A stretch of DNA of 64,000 bases from an uncultured Muribaculaceae bacterium (GCA_905233845.1 CAJOFH010000001.1:1-64000), one strand, 5' to 3'; positions 44,701 to 54,189 are shown, counted from the first letter of the stretch. Notes: generated by a model not told the origin, from the letters alone. Program-made: numbers and translations.

Positions 44701-45603
44701 AATGGCAGCAATAACAATATTATGTTATTCTCTCGTCCATCGGCTTGGGCTGATGTGAACTTAACGAAAAAAGTTCATACTCAAGGTGGTGCTGATATTG
44801 TCATTGATTCTTTGGTGCTTACTTTACAATATGACTTTACTCGTCGTCCAAATAGGATGCGTAATATTGACATTACTACAAGTGGCGGGATGATGCCATA
44901 TATTGCATGTAACCAAGCCGACTATAATGGAAGAAGTGATGGAGAAGGAAATCTCTATAGATCATATATTAATAGTAGTGCACCTGTTACTTTTACAGCT
45001 ACTGAAAAATATGAGAACTATTATTTCATTAATTGGACAGACCGTGCTGGTACTGTGGTTTCTGACACAAAAGAGTTGACAGTAAATAGAAATAGAGATC
45101 AATTTTACACTGCAAATTATGAGCGTAGAGTACCAATAATGAATGTCCCTGATACTATTAAGGTCGCGAAAGGGGCAGGTAGGCTAACAGTTCAAGTTTC
45201 TAACATTGGTTCGGGCGAGACCCCCATGGAATGGGAAGTTTCGGACTCATTATGTAGTTGGGTTCATATTGATGGTGTTGCTGAAGGTATTGACACAGGC
45301 AGTTTCTCTTTCAAGTATGACGCAAACATGGGTGAAACAGAAAGAGTTGATGTTCTTGAGTTCTTTGCTCCCGAGACTGATGAGATGTCAAAGATGATAT
45401 ATGTCATTCAAAGTGGTAATGCTGGAGTTTATGGCGATGTTAACGGTGATGGCATCGTTTCGACTGTAGATGTTACCATTATTTATAACTATCTGCTCAA
45501 CAGTGACACCACCTATTTGAGTACGAGTGATGTGAATGGTGACGGAATTATATCATCAGTTGATATTACAATAATCTACAATATCTTGTTAGGAAATCAT
45601 TAG
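41734..45603 (+). CDS. giant secreted coiled-coil protein with InlB-like, BACON-like and dockerin-like C-terminal domains
   Basis: I do not recognise the whole protein. It has 1289 residues. Signal peptide 1-19 (TAFSQ); a beta-rich N part (20-270); a Gly/Asn-rich stretch (about 278-335); then a long helical region (about 390-860). That region holds two coiled coils (near 527-576 and 696-750) around a hydrophobic hairpin-like segment (583-612, VANCLPVLGPVGTAVGTAMN), and LLKYHYYLRKAYEYRML near 787-803. A beta region follows, then an InlB-like repeat (about 1045-1130, FINWTDRAGTVVS), a BACON-like domain (about 1135-1225) and dockerin-like loops (1232-1289). The coiled-coil plus hydrophobic layout recalls helical pore-forming toxins, which is inference. 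Confidence 0.75.
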   Translation: MKRVIAYLLLAVIGLTAFSQSPSKSVSMRPAYPVAIGEKTVDSVTYSNNGLYMHDILQDSLPRYEIGEIPKQTVRYTEEGHGFYVKADSLHSANVNYSYSIDIAPIGPIEFNNKTGRFKFYPAANDYQTFVVNFVASSGTNSVSEDVEFSLMPPTIDESAIIQSQGTMPSAEDYTLVAESELGDSVLNGRERKVYSYSVSGKDVVFDNSVQNKVWGLSGREDIHDLNIYAERLFVRSALSFPQTNVTIFAKELIFVDKNGVVSGINTTPIPVDTITNGTGINGANAGNISLYVKTLRGNCAKRFILNGGKGQSSNRNGTPGNGGNGGTIISTIDVSQYCDYARGSSGLKYAANHEETTQVGEIIGAGVIGSPGHYEAENNPYLYLHPYYIAPVIRHANDAFINNKPDAALQVCNEYHALIEDYMNSTEWESCDEENDISYQQDLSEIDDMLIRLNQGLDYFGNPQGWVPLLSFEVMLSNYNAEIDRSIPTLYMYYWLTKVDQTLQNKVKASQFAANNTEQEIDNNLSLINQWIAEIPVLEDQSNEIQDAIDNLTQKIQVLENELLAKARKNVKKRNRIKKAMGVCKVVANCLPVLGPVGTAVGTAMNVVLSSGILDQFTGVNYSQAVQGVSNQACSENFFSNLSNALKSAKDSIGANGLINGLKSSFKGLKDITAPLISNITSVSSLLSHGSMPEGEVKSELERLKAQSVEFQRLDNEINTLNSAKAVLKAKIDKMMCDINGLNKELGEDLVSLDAFRRDAFCGNSKRDLNAMIYLEKMEQRAKNRLLKYHYYLRKAYEYRMLRPYVGEFNLVGMFERFEALGMALDDVIDANAYSSLSAIFRDVVSGMAEEIIDQYSNSYPEQSAPITIVLSKEQLNLINTSDGIKLNFHEMGIFSPDEENVRIVDLGIKHIDSHVEGNVGYSGYMDLNMTHSGVSQFRKDGQIYWFNHISKSTSSPHTWGFRHDAVTQENTTITPSAASESLLYSILNGSNNNIMLFSRPSAWADVNLTKKVHTQGGADIVIDSLVLTLQYDFTRRPNRMRNIDITTSGGMMPYIACNQADYNGRSDGEGNLYRSYINSSAPVTFTATEKYENYYFINWTDRAGTVVSDTKELTVNRNRDQFYTANYERRVPIMNVPDTIKVAKGAGRLTVQVSNIGSGETPMEWEVSDSLCSWVHIDGVAEGIDTGSFSFKYDANMGETERVDVLEFFAPETDEMSKMIYVIQSGNAGVYGDVNGDGIVSTVDVTIIYNYLLNSDTTYLSTSDVNGDGIISSVDITIIYNILLGNH

Positions 45604-45632
45604 AATTCCAGAGATTAAAGAAAATTGAGTGT

Positions 45633-45670
45633 CAAGCGCCGTGAAAGGAGCAATCCTGTCGCGGCGCTTG
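45633..45670 (+). terminator. terminator-like hairpin after the 1289-residue gene
   Basis: CAAGCGCCG (45633-45641) pairs with CGGCGCTTG (45662-45670), 30 bp after the stop. It is followed only by TATTATTGAG, so termination is plausible but weak. Confidence 0.6.
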
Positions 45671-45780
45671 TATTATTGAGTATTGATGTTGTTGCAACAG
45701 TAAAAACGATTCTTAAGCATTAAACAAGTTCAGCTTTCACTCGCTTAATCTCATTATTGTCTTCAAAAGCACTTTTTCAT

Positions 45781-45900
45781 ACTCCCCCCCCTGCCCATCT
45801 ATCTTATATGGGGAGTTTAAGGCGTTGATAATAAGGATAAAAAATCATCGAATTCACATTAACCTAAATCCTAATGACCGAATTGGGATTAACAACGCCT
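45781..45900. repeat. cluster of inverted repeats of unknown role
   Basis: Three inverted repeats lie in 120 bp. ACTCCCC faces GGGGAGT (about 45781-45817). GGCGTTGATAA (45821-45831) faces TTAACAACGCC (45889-45899) with one mismatch. AATCCTAAT faces ATTGGGATT (45867-45890). The last resembles the small palindrome at 38671-38687 (CCTAATGAC shared). No gene is present in 45671-45906. Confidence 0.5.
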
Positions 45901-45906
45901 AATCTC

Positions 45907-46040
45907 GCGTGTGGGACAGTTTTGCAAAAAAAAATTATGAATCACTCGCATCACTTTGTGTTTTAATCCTCGATGTCAATGAGCTCTTGTGCTTTTGGGC
46001 ATGCGCAAAGGTATGGTGTTGTTTGAGTCAAAACAATATT
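45907..46040. repeat. 136-bp direct repeat, right copy
   Basis: The right partner of 40347-40482, in the same orientation, about 90% identical by eye with two short indels. It lacks the hairpin and tail repeats that precede the left copy. Confidence 0.9.
45926..46001 (-). ncRNA. candidate small RNA, right copy
   Basis: Minus-strand ATTG (46035-46038), 21 bp, TACCTTTG (46006-46013), then about 75 nt ending in CATTGACATC paired with GATGCGAGTG and a T-run (complement of the A-run from 45926). Relative to the left copy the stem sequence has changed while pairing and T-run are kept. Confidence 0.45.
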
Positions 46041-46075
46041 AATTGAAAACTTTCCTGATGGGGGATTGATGGTGT

Positions 46076-46113
46076 AAAAAAAATGGTTCTACTGCTTTGA
46101 GGCAATAGAACCA
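46076..46113 (-). terminator. terminator of the beta-barrel gene
   Basis: GGTTCTA (46085-46091) pairs with TAGAACC (46106-46112), extended by TGC with GCA. The minus-direction T-run complements the A-run at 46076-46083. Confidence 0.85.
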
Positions 46114-46136
46114 ATTATGATAGTTGTGTGTTGTTT

Positions 46137-46976
46137 TTAGAAGTTGTAACCGAGTACTAAAGTAAATGAATGGTTCTTTATTGAGTGACGGTTTATCTTG
46201 ACCATTCTCTTACCGTTAACGTTAACGAGGCCACCATCATAGTTGAAACCAGCGTAGTATTTCTTCTTGTAGGTTACACCCGAGCCAAAAGCAATACCCA
46301 TATCGAATGGGTTGATGTAGTTGCTCTTGTTAGTGTTGATGTTTTTTAAACCCAGGATTCGCACTTCGTCTCTTGCGAGCACATCTTCAGATAAATCATA
46401 GATGTCAGATGGTTTAGCAAATGTTTTGTTTCTAGTAAGGTCGATAGAACCTAACGAGCTGTCGTCAATATCGCTCTTCACTGAAGCTTTTCCAGCTATG
46501 CCATAAGAGAAATAAGGACCAAGGTTAACCTCAATCTGAAGCTTTGGGTTGATGTTGTAGCGATAAGAAGCCTGTGCAGGAATGCGAATGTTGTGCATAG
46601 TGAGATTAGCGTTGTACTCAAAGTCCTGATCATATTGAACAGCGTAGTTTCTCTTGAATTTGAGTTTTGCGCCAGTGGTATTGTAGTAAAGACCAGTGTT
46701 CACCCAAAGGTTCTTGAGGATAGGGATGTCAACATTAACACCTATTGAGATACCTGCTTTTTTGTGAACGCTATACTCAACAGGCAGGGGGTCGAAAGCC
46801 GCTTCTACGACATCGTTAGTCACATTATTCTTCATGCCCATAACGTTAAGCGCTGCTCTTACACCAAAGGTGATTTTCTCGTTAGACTTCTCGGTAGAGA
46901 AGAAGTCGCTGAATTTTTGTGCCGAGACGCTCATAACGCTCATAGCTGCCACGGCGAGGATAATAAATTTCTTCAT
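46137..46976 (-). CDS. outer-membrane beta-barrel protein (PorT-like family)
   Basis: An outer-membrane protein of 279 residues. The signal peptide is cut near residue 19 (VSAQ). The mature sequence is a run of amphipathic strands (ITFGVRAALNVMGM, LWVNTGLYYNTTGAKLKF, IRIPAQASYRYNI, LQIEVNLGPYFSYG) and ends in SFTLVLGYNF, a terminal aromatic that suits BAM-mediated insertion. This matches the outer_membrane_beta-barrel (PorT-like) family, whose members are mostly of unknown function. The -7 box TAACTTTG (minus, 47036-47043) lies upstream. It is monocistronic. Confidence 0.85.
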   Translation of the reverse strand: MKKFIILAVAAMSVMSVSAQKFSDFFSTEKSNEKITFGVRAALNVMGMKNNVTNDVVEAAFDPLPVEYSVHKKAGISIGVNVDIPILKNLWVNTGLYYNTTGAKLKFKRNYAVQYDQDFEYNANLTMHNIRIPAQASYRYNINPKLQIEVNLGPYFSYGIAGKASVKSDIDDSSLGSIDLTRNKTFAKPSDIYDLSEDVLARDEVRILGLKNINTNKSNYINPFDMGIAFGSGVTYKKKYYAGFNYDGGLVNVNGKRMVKINRHSIKNHSFTLVLGYNF

Positions 46977-47076
46977 TGTTGGTGATATTTGATTAATTAT
47001 TAATCTGTTAAATGAGTTGATTTTCTTTCAATTTACAAAGTTACAACTTTTTCTGAAATAAACTATAAAATATGCG

Positions 47077-47119
47077 TAAAAAAATTAAGCCGTTCGAAGT
47101 ATGATGCCTCGAACGGCTT
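47077..47119 (-). terminator. terminator of the mutA-mutB operon
   Basis: A perfect 11-bp stem (47087-47097 with 47109-47119) is followed in the minus direction by AATTTTTTT. Confidence 0.9.
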
Positions 47120-47165
47120 TGTAGAGTATTTATGCCCCATTAATAGGGCTAAATAATGGACTGAA

Positions 47166-49301
47166 TTACTCCTCGTCGAGGAGGATTTCCATTACCTTGA
47201 TGGCACTCTTCATCACCGAGGTGCCAGGGCCAAAGATTGCGGCCACGCCAGCCTTGTAAAGGAAGTCATAGTCCTGCATAGGAATTACACCACCAGCGGT
47301 GACGATAATGTCCTCACGGCCAAGCTTCTTGAGCTCCTCGATAACGGCAGGGATAAGGGTCTTGTGACCAGCAGCGAGCGAAGAAACGCCAAGTACGTTC
47401 ACGTCGTTCTCCACTGCCTGACGAGCGCTCTCCTCAGGAGTTTGGAACAATGGTCCCATATCGACGTCGAAACCACAGTCGGCATAGCCGGTGGCAACCA
47501 CCTTGGCTCCGCGGTCGTGACCGTCCTGTCCCATCTTGGCAATCATGATGCGAGGTTGACGACCTTCTTGCTTAGCAAAGCGCTCAGTAAGTTCACGTGC
47601 GCGCTTGAGGTCGGGATCAGAAATAGCTTCGGAAGAATACACGCCTGAAATTGTTTTAACAACTGCTTTATAACGGCCTACGACTTCCTCGCAGGCATCA
47701 CTAATCTCACCGAGCGAAGCACGGTCCTTGGCTGCCTCTACTGCCAATGCCAGCAGATTGCCCTCGCCAGTGCGAACGCACTCGGTGATGGCTTTGAGGT
47801 CGGCTTGAACCTTGGCCTCGTCGCGGTTCTTGCGCAACTCCTCGAGGCGTGCAACTTGCTCGTTGCGAACCTCGGTGTTGTCAATCTCAAGGATATCGAT
47901 AGGAGCCTCTTTCTCGAGAGCATACTTGTTGATGCCCACGATAGTTTGAGCACCGCTGTCGATGCGAGCCTGAGTGCGAGCTGCAGCTTCCTCGATACGC
48001 ATCTTGGGCACGCCAGTCTCAATAGCTTTAGCCATACCACCCAGCTTTTCAATTTCCTGGATGTGTTCCCAAGCCTTATGCACGAGTTCGTGTGTAAGGC
48101 GCTCTACATAATAAGAGCCAGCCCATGGGTCGATGGCCTTGGTGATATAGGTCTCTTGCTGGATGTAGATTTGGGTGTTACGTGCGATACGTGCCGAGAA
48201 GTCGGTAGGCAGCGCGATTGCCTCGTCGAGAGCGTTGGTGTGCAGCGACTGGGTGTGACCCTGAGCGGCAGCCATCGCCTCGATACAAGTGCGGCCCACA
48301 TTGTTGAATGGGTCTTGTGCTGTGAGCGACCATCCTGAAGTCTGGCTGTGGGTACGCAGCGACATCGACTTGGGGTTCTCAGCGCCAAAGCTCTTCACAA
48401 TCTTCGCCCAGAGGAGGCGACCGGCGCGCATCTTTGCAATCTCGGTAAAGAAGTTCATCGAGATGCCCCAGAAGAACGACAGACGAGGAGCGAAAGCATC
48501 GACACTAAGACCAGCATTCACACCAGTGCGGATGTAGTCCATACCATCGGCAAGGGTGTAAGCCAGCTCGATGTCGGCAGTAGCACCAGCCTCCTGCATG
48601 TGGTAACCCGAGATAGAGATAGAGTTGAACTTGGGCATGTTCTTTGAGGTGTACTCAAAGATGCTTGCGATAATCTGCATCGAGAACTTAGGAGGATAAA
48701 TATAGGTGTTGCGCACCATGAACTCCTTGAGGATGTCGTTCTGGATGGTACCAGCCATGTGATCGAGCTGAGCACCCTGCTCCAGACCCGAAACGATGTA
48801 GAACGCCATAACTGGCAGCACGGCACCGTTCATGGTCATTGATACCGACATTGTCTCCAGAGGAATTCCGTCGAAGAGCACCTTCATGTCCTCAACCGAG
48901 CAGATAGAAACACCTGCCTTACCCACGTCGCCAACTACACGCTGATTGTCGGCATTGTAGCCACGGTGAGTAGGAAGGTCGAATGCTACCGAAAGACCCT
49001 TCTGACCTGAAGCCAGATTGCGACGGTAGAACGCGTTACTCTCGGCAGCAGTCGAGAAGCCAGCGTACTGACGCACTGTCCATGGACGGAAGGGGTACAT
49101 AAGGCTGTAGGGGCCTCCAAGGAAAGGAGGAATACCAGCTACGAAGTTGAGGTGCTCAAGCCCCTCGATGTCTTCCTTAGTGTAAACTTGCTTAATGTCG
49201 AGCAACTCGGCATTGCGCCATGGTTCGGCAAGATGCATAGGCTTGTGTTCAACATTGAAAGCCTCGTTTGCTATGTCTATGTTTTTGAAATTTGGTCTCA
49301 T
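47166..49301 (-). CDS. mutB: methylmalonyl-CoA mutase large (catalytic) subunit
   Basis: Interconverts succinyl-CoA and (R)-methylmalonyl-CoA with adenosylcobalamin. The 711 residues form an N-terminal TIM-barrel with the substrate tunnel ([36 protein letters not shown]) and a C-terminal B12 domain (about 580-711). The B12 domain carries the DxHxxG motif ([15 protein letters not shown]) whose His replaces the lower cobalt ligand, then [14 protein letters not shown] and VTAGGVIP. It follows mutA by 9 bp and feeds the Mce/decarboxylase operon at 0.4-5.2 kb. Confidence 0.98.
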   Translation of the reverse strand: MRPNFKNIDIANEAFNVEHKPMHLAEPWRNAELLDIKQVYTKEDIEGLEHLNFVAGIPPFLGGPYSLMYPFRPWTVRQYAGFSTAAESNAFYRRNLASGQKGLSVAFDLPTHRGYNADNQRVVGDVGKAGVSICSVEDMKVLFDGIPLETMSVSMTMNGAVLPVMAFYIVSGLEQGAQLDHMAGTIQNDILKEFMVRNTYIYPPKFSMQIIASIFEYTSKNMPKFNSISISGYHMQEAGATADIELAYTLADGMDYIRTGVNAGLSVDAFAPRLSFFWGISMNFFTEIAKMRAGRLLWAKIVKSFGAENPKSMSLRTHSQTSGWSLTAQDPFNNVGRTCIEAMAAAQGHTQSLHTNALDEAIALPTDFSARIARNTQIYIQQETYITKAIDPWAGSYYVERLTHELVHKAWEHIQEIEKLGGMAKAIETGVPKMRIEEAAARTQARIDSGAQTIVGINKYALEKEAPIDILEIDNTEVRNEQVARLEELRKNRDEAKVQADLKAITECVRTGEGNLLALAVEAAKDRASLGEISDACEEVVGRYKAVVKTISGVYSSEAISDPDLKRARELTERFAKQEGRQPRIMIAKMGQDGHDRGAKVVATGYADCGFDVDMGPLFQTPEESARQAVENDVNVLGVSSLAAGHKTLIPAVIEELKKLGREDIIVTAGGVIPMQDYDFLYKAGVAAIFGPGTSVMKSAIKVMEILLDEE

Positions 49302-49310
49302 GTTGCTCGA

Positions 49311-51131
49311 TTATTTTAAAAGTTTAGCATTAAATTCGGTCAATGTGGCTTGCACATTGCTCTTCACGTTGATAAAGTACTTGATGCCAAGCTCCTTGAA
49401 CGCGTCGTTCTCGGGTCCAGCAATCACAAACTCGGTGCGTCCGTTCAAGTATTTGAACGCTGCGGGCGCAAACTCGTCATACTCAGGATCACTTGAGCAG
49501 AGCACGATAACGTCGGCCTTCTTCTCTAGTGCAGCATCGATGCCTTCCTCTACGGTCTGGAAGCCGTTGTTGTCGATAATCTCATAACCAGCGCAAGCAA
49601 AGAAGTTGCTGCTGAACTGAGCGCGAGCTAAACGCATGGTAAGGTTACCAATTGTGAGCATGAACACCTTGGGAGTGTGGGCAGCGTTCTCGGTTGCGAG
49701 ACGCAGTTGCTCGAAGTGAGTTGCGAGACGCTGACGATTCAGAATGTTCTCGGGCTGAGCCTTGTAGTTGATGTTGGCAGCCTTGCCATCACTTTTCTCG
49801 GTGAAGTTGGGGAACTGGTTGGTGCCGAGCAGCTGCTCACGGCGCTTAGCCACCTTGTCGAAGCGTGCCTTAGCGCTTGCATTAACAGCGGCGGTCACTT
49901 CGCCAGCCTCTTGTACGGCCTTGAAACCGCCCTTGTCTTCAACGTCGAGGAAGAGTTTCCATCCCTCTTGAGCTATTGACATGGTAAGCATCTCAACATA
50001 GTAAGAACCACCAGCAGGGTCAACCACCTTGTCGAGGTGACTCTCTTCCTTGAGCAGAATTTGCTGGTTGCGTGCGATGCGCTCGCTGAAGTCGTCGGGA
50101 GTTTGATAAGCCTTGTCAAATGGTGCTACAACGATTGAGTCAACACCAGCCAGAGCTGCCGACATGGCTTGAGTTTGGCTGCGGAGCAGGTTCACGTAAG
50201 AGTCGAAAACAGTCTGTGTGAACTCTGTGGTAGCAGCGTTTACAACCATCTTGCAAGCACAGTCGCACTCAGGGTTGTATTGCTTAACGATTTGAGCCCA
50301 CAGCATGCGAGCAGCACGGAACTTCGCAATCTCCATGAAATAAACTGTAGAGATACCCATGTTGAACTTGATGCGGGTTGCAACCTCTTGAGCGGGAACG
50401 CAAGCCTCGGTGAGCATTGCCATCCATTCATTGCCCCAAGCCAGAGCGTAGCCCAGCTCTTGGTAGATGAAGGCACCAGCATTGTTGAGCATGATTGCGT
50501 CAACGCTGAGCACGTGCAGGTTCTTGACGGGCTTCACGATGTCGAGCATCTCCTTTGCCATAGCTACCATGTCGCCAGGGAAGGGTTCGCCGTGCTTGAA
50601 GTAGCGGCGGAAGGGGTCGAAGTTGATAGAGCCGACAAATGACTCTTGGGCGCCCTGCTTCTCGATAACAGCTACAAGCTGCTTGGCAACGTCGAGAGCT
50701 ACCTTCACGCAGCAGTTGATGTCGACAGCCACAAGATTCACGTCGATGCCATTGAGCAGAGCCTCGATGTCAACGCTTTGACCGTGAGGCAACTTGAAGC
50801 AAACGTCATTGATGCCCTTGTTGAGCACCTCGAGTGCCTTGGCGTTAGCCTCTTTCACGTCTTTGACTTCGATGTCTTGGCGTACATACCAGTCGTTGCT
50901 CACACGAGTGCCTCTTACGAAAGGAAATTCGCCAGGAAGAGACTCGGTGGTTTTGAGGTTCTCAATATCAACGCCACGGTAGATGGGCTCAACATTGAAA
51001 CCTTCGTTTGTCCGCCAAATCATCTTCTTGTTGTAGTCGGCACCTTTGAGGTCGACTTCAGCCTTGGCACGCCACTCCTCGGGGGTGACTGGTGCGAATT
51101 GGTCGAACAATTTTTCAAATTTTTCTGCCAT
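49311..51131 (-). CDS. mutA: methylmalonyl-CoA mutase small (structural) subunit
   Basis: The non-catalytic partner in the alpha/beta heterodimer. The 606 residues show the same fold order as MutB (a barrel, then a Rossmann-like domain). The C-terminal domain lacks DxHxxG, as expected for a subunit that does not bind B12 (FFACAGYEIIDNNGFQTVEE where the motif would be). The minus-strand TACCTTTG at 51204-51211 is the probable -7 box. The gap 51132-51338 otherwise holds only AT-rich sequence and one small hairpin, ATTGGTC with GACCAAT (51309-51328). Confidence 0.97.
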   Translation of the reverse strand: MAEKFEKLFDQFAPVTPEEWRAKAEVDLKGADYNKKMIWRTNEGFNVEPIYRGVDIENLKTTESLPGEFPFVRGTRVSNDWYVRQDIEVKDVKEANAKALEVLNKGINDVCFKLPHGQSVDIEALLNGIDVNLVAVDINCCVKVALDVAKQLVAVIEKQGAQESFVGSINFDPFRRYFKHGEPFPGDMVAMAKEMLDIVKPVKNLHVLSVDAIMLNNAGAFIYQELGYALAWGNEWMAMLTEACVPAQEVATRIKFNMGISTVYFMEIAKFRAARMLWAQIVKQYNPECDCACKMVVNAATTEFTQTVFDSYVNLLRSQTQAMSAALAGVDSIVVAPFDKAYQTPDDFSERIARNQQILLKEESHLDKVVDPAGGSYYVEMLTMSIAQEGWKLFLDVEDKGGFKAVQEAGEVTAAVNASAKARFDKVAKRREQLLGTNQFPNFTEKSDGKAANINYKAQPENILNRQRLATHFEQLRLATENAAHTPKVFMLTIGNLTMRLARAQFSSNFFACAGYEIIDNNGFQTVEEGIDAALEKKADVIVLCSSDPEYDEFAPAAFKYLNGRTEFVIAGPENDAFKELGIKYFINVKSNVQATLTEFNAKLLK

Positions 51132-51338
51132 AACTTTTTAAAGTAAATTTATATAGTAACGTAGTAAATTTTGCGTTAAAATAATATTTTCAAAAAACGA
51201 CCACAAAGGTACAAATTATTTGTGAAATATATTATAATTTATTTTGTTTTTAAATAAAATTACATTTTCGGGAGGCTGATTTGGTTTTTCAGAGGAAATA
51301 GAACCCAAATTGGTCATTTTAGACCAATGCTGAATAAA

Positions 51339-51376
51339 AATCAAGCGTCGTGACGGTTACAGCCGCCACGACACTT
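51339..51376 (-). terminator. terminator of the Big2/FGE gene
   Basis: A 14-bp stem with two G-U pairs in RNA (AAGTGTCGTGGCGG on the minus strand) is followed by GATTTTTATT. Confidence 0.8.
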
Positions 51377-51401
51377 GGGGAATTTATGCATTTGCACGAT
51401 G

Positions 51402-53684
51402 TTACTCTTCGCTCAAAGCAAGGCGCACGCCGAGACTTAAGTGGCTGTATCTGGCATAGTTTCCAGCGCGGTATGACACTCGGCAATAATTGGTGTCATC
51501 GTTAAATTTGCCACCACGGAACACACGGTAAGAGCCTGAAGTGGCTCCTGTGGGATTGGTTTGTGGATCAGGGTTGTAATTGCCTAAAATGTCTTGACAC
51601 CACTCCCACACATTGCCGCTCATATCATAGATCCCTAACTCGTTGGGAGTTTTAGTACTCACTTCATGAGTAACGTTCCCAGAATTCTCGTTATTCCAAG
51701 CTACATCATCAAGGTTATCACTTCCTGAATACTTGTATCCCTTGCTCTTATTCCCACCACGAGCGGCATACTCCCACTCGGCCTCGGTGGGCAGGCGGAA
51801 GTTTTTGCCTGTCATTTGATTCAGCTTTGAAACAAATGTACTGCAATTATACCATGTGATTTTTTCTACAGGATAAAGGTCGCCTTTATGATTGCTTGGA
51901 TTGCTTCCCATCACAGCCTTCCACAACTCTTGTGTCACTTCAGTCTCACCAATGAAATAAGGTGATAATGTCACTTCATGTGCTGGCATTTCGTTGCTGG
52001 CGGCTTCGTTCCCCTGCTCTGGTGTTGCACCCATTAAGAAGGTGCCACCCTCAACTCTCACCATATTAAATTTCACACCATTGACCTCATATTCTACCAC
52101 AATGCTGCCACTTCCGCTACCACTCGAACCATTCAACAACTCTTCATAAACAGAAGTTATATCTGCGGCATTAACTGAGCCGTCATCGTTAACGTCACTT
52201 GTGCTGATGTATCTCATGTCGCCATCGAGCAGATAGTCATACAGTGCTGTTATATCGGCTGCTGTGACTGTTCCGTCACAGTCAACGTCATTGCTGTAGG
52301 TGTAACGATGAGACACTGTCACACTGCAAGTAGCACTCAGATTAGTGCCATCAGTGGTTGTTGCCGTCACAGTGGCATTGCCTAATGCTTTGGCGAACAA
52401 TAGTCCATTGTCATCCACACTCAACACGCTTGGGTCACTTGATGTCCAAGTCACTGTTTGCGATGCATCGCTAGGGGTGATTGTTGCTTCCAGTTGTGAT
52501 GTCTCGCCAAAGTGCATATTGATCGAAGAATGGTTAAGGGTAATGTTAGATGCAAACTCAGGAGCCACAGTTACTTCACACGATGCACTTAAGTTTGTGC
52601 CATCTTTTGTTGTAGCTGTGACAGTGGCATCGCCAAGATTCACAGCTGTTACAAGTCCATTACTGTTAACCGTCGCAACTGTGGTGTTGCTTGATTTCCA
52701 TTCCACTTCCTGAGAGGCATCAGATGGAATCACAGTAGCATTAAGTTGAAGCGTCTGACCAATTTTAAGTCCAGCAGCGGTTTGATTCAAATGAACTTCA
52801 GTCGCAACAGCTGGTAATACAGTGATTACACACATTGCTTTCTTGTTGCTGCCATCAACGGTGCTGGCAGTAATGATAGCATTACCAAGACTAATTGGTG
52901 TGACAAGGCCTGATTCACTCACCGTTGCGACATCAGCATTGCTTGATGTCCATACCACCTCTTGATGAGCGGTAGAAGGCAATATCGTTGCATTCAACTG
53001 GAGTGTTTGATGCATATGCACATCGGCCTCCATGTAATTAAGTTTAACTGATGTAGGGGCTGTCTTCACTGTCATTTTGCACATAGCAGTCAAGTTCGTA
53101 CCATCATTTGTCGTGGCGGTAATCCATGACACGCCCTCATTAACACCAGTCACCAGTCCATTATCATTTACTGTTGCAACATCGTCATTAAATGAATACC
53201 AAGTAACCGATGGGTCGGTGGCATAACTGGGTTCTATGGTTGCCTCCAATTGTTTCTTGCCCCCTACACAAACTACACCTTCGGTCTCGTTTAAAGTAAT
53301 ACTCGTGACATCAAAACCATTCACTGTAATTGTATAAATCACAATCGCTGTTTCATCACCTCCTGTAAAAGAGTCAGTACGATGCTGAGTGACAGTAAAA
53401 GTATATGTGCCTTTTTTTAGAGCAGTTATTTGGTAAAAATATTGCTTTAGGAAAACGCCCCATTGGCTATTCGAAATATAGCCTTGATTCACAATAAAAG
53501 CATCTGGATCAGACATTTCATAGGTGTCATATTGTGATTTGTCTAAGCCAATCTCATAAGGTCTGAGAGTTATCAATTCGCCAACAGTCATCGTTATTTC
53601 CTGAGTGTAAACAGAGGGAGTGTCACCAAATGCCATTTGAAACACCGATAGCAACAGAAAACAAAATAATGTAAATTATTTCAT
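51402..53684 (-). pseudogene. secreted Big2-dockerin-FGE-like protein gene with a nonsense codon at position 3
   Basis: From the ATG at 53684-53682 the frame reads M K stop, then FTLFCFLLLSVFQMAFG, plainly a signal peptide whose third codon should be Lys (AAA) but is TAA (53678-53676). The remaining 750 codons are open. They encode a beta N part, four Big2 Ig-like repeats (about residues 115-445, each with a pattern like SITLNETEG... GLVTGVNEGVSWITAT), a dockerin-like pair (DVDCDGTVTAADITALYDYL, DVNDDGSVNAADITSVYEEL), an SGSGSGS linker, and an FGE/SUMF1-like domain (about 520-750, GGTFLMGATPEQGNEA, RLPTEAEWEYAARGG, DMSGNVWEWCQD). The active-site Cys pair of true formylglycine enzymes is not evident, so the FGE part is more likely a binding domain. 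Translation from TTG 53654 would remove most of the signal peptide. Confidence 0.8.
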
Positions 53685-54189
53685 ACGCATCATGTGGCGG
53701 GGGAAGTGGTTGTCCCTCCGTTGCCATGTTGTTGCCCCGACTTTGTTAATGGGTTTATTGTAAATGGACTATAATAAAAAGCGTGAGGAACTTGTTCTGT
53801 CTATTGATTCTAAGGCATCGCCAAACACATCATTCGAAATAAACCGTCTACCCACGTCATGCCGATGTATCAGTCCCTCCTGCGGGGTGGATACAGGCAA
53901 GCGGCGACGCTTGAAGACTGCTTTATCCTTCGAGTTAAAAAATTGGCGATTTTTAGAATCAGGATAAGCAAAAACGCTTCTTTTGAGGATGTTAAACAAC
54001 AGATTGATTATCTAAAAAGATTGTAAATCAAGGATTTGTGTCGCTTTTATCCTCCCAAAATGTCATCAAGCACAAAGTGCAACCTCTGTTGCGTGCTGGA
54101 ATTGTTGCAAAGGTAACACATTAATCAATATTTTGCAAGTGTTTTGTGTGCAATTTATGACACAAAGAGGTTGATTCAGGTGAATGGTG

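Noticed and set aside
51402-53684. True formylglycine-generating (sulfatase-activating) enzyme
   Set aside because: Only the general FGE-like fold motifs are visible; the active-site cysteine pair was not found, and the domain is attached to surface-binding repeats.
53769-53999. 76-codon minus-strand frame upstream of the Big2 gene
   Set aside because: Low-quality sequence with no signal peptide or motif; it overlaps the equally weak plus-strand frame, so it was treated as non-coding.
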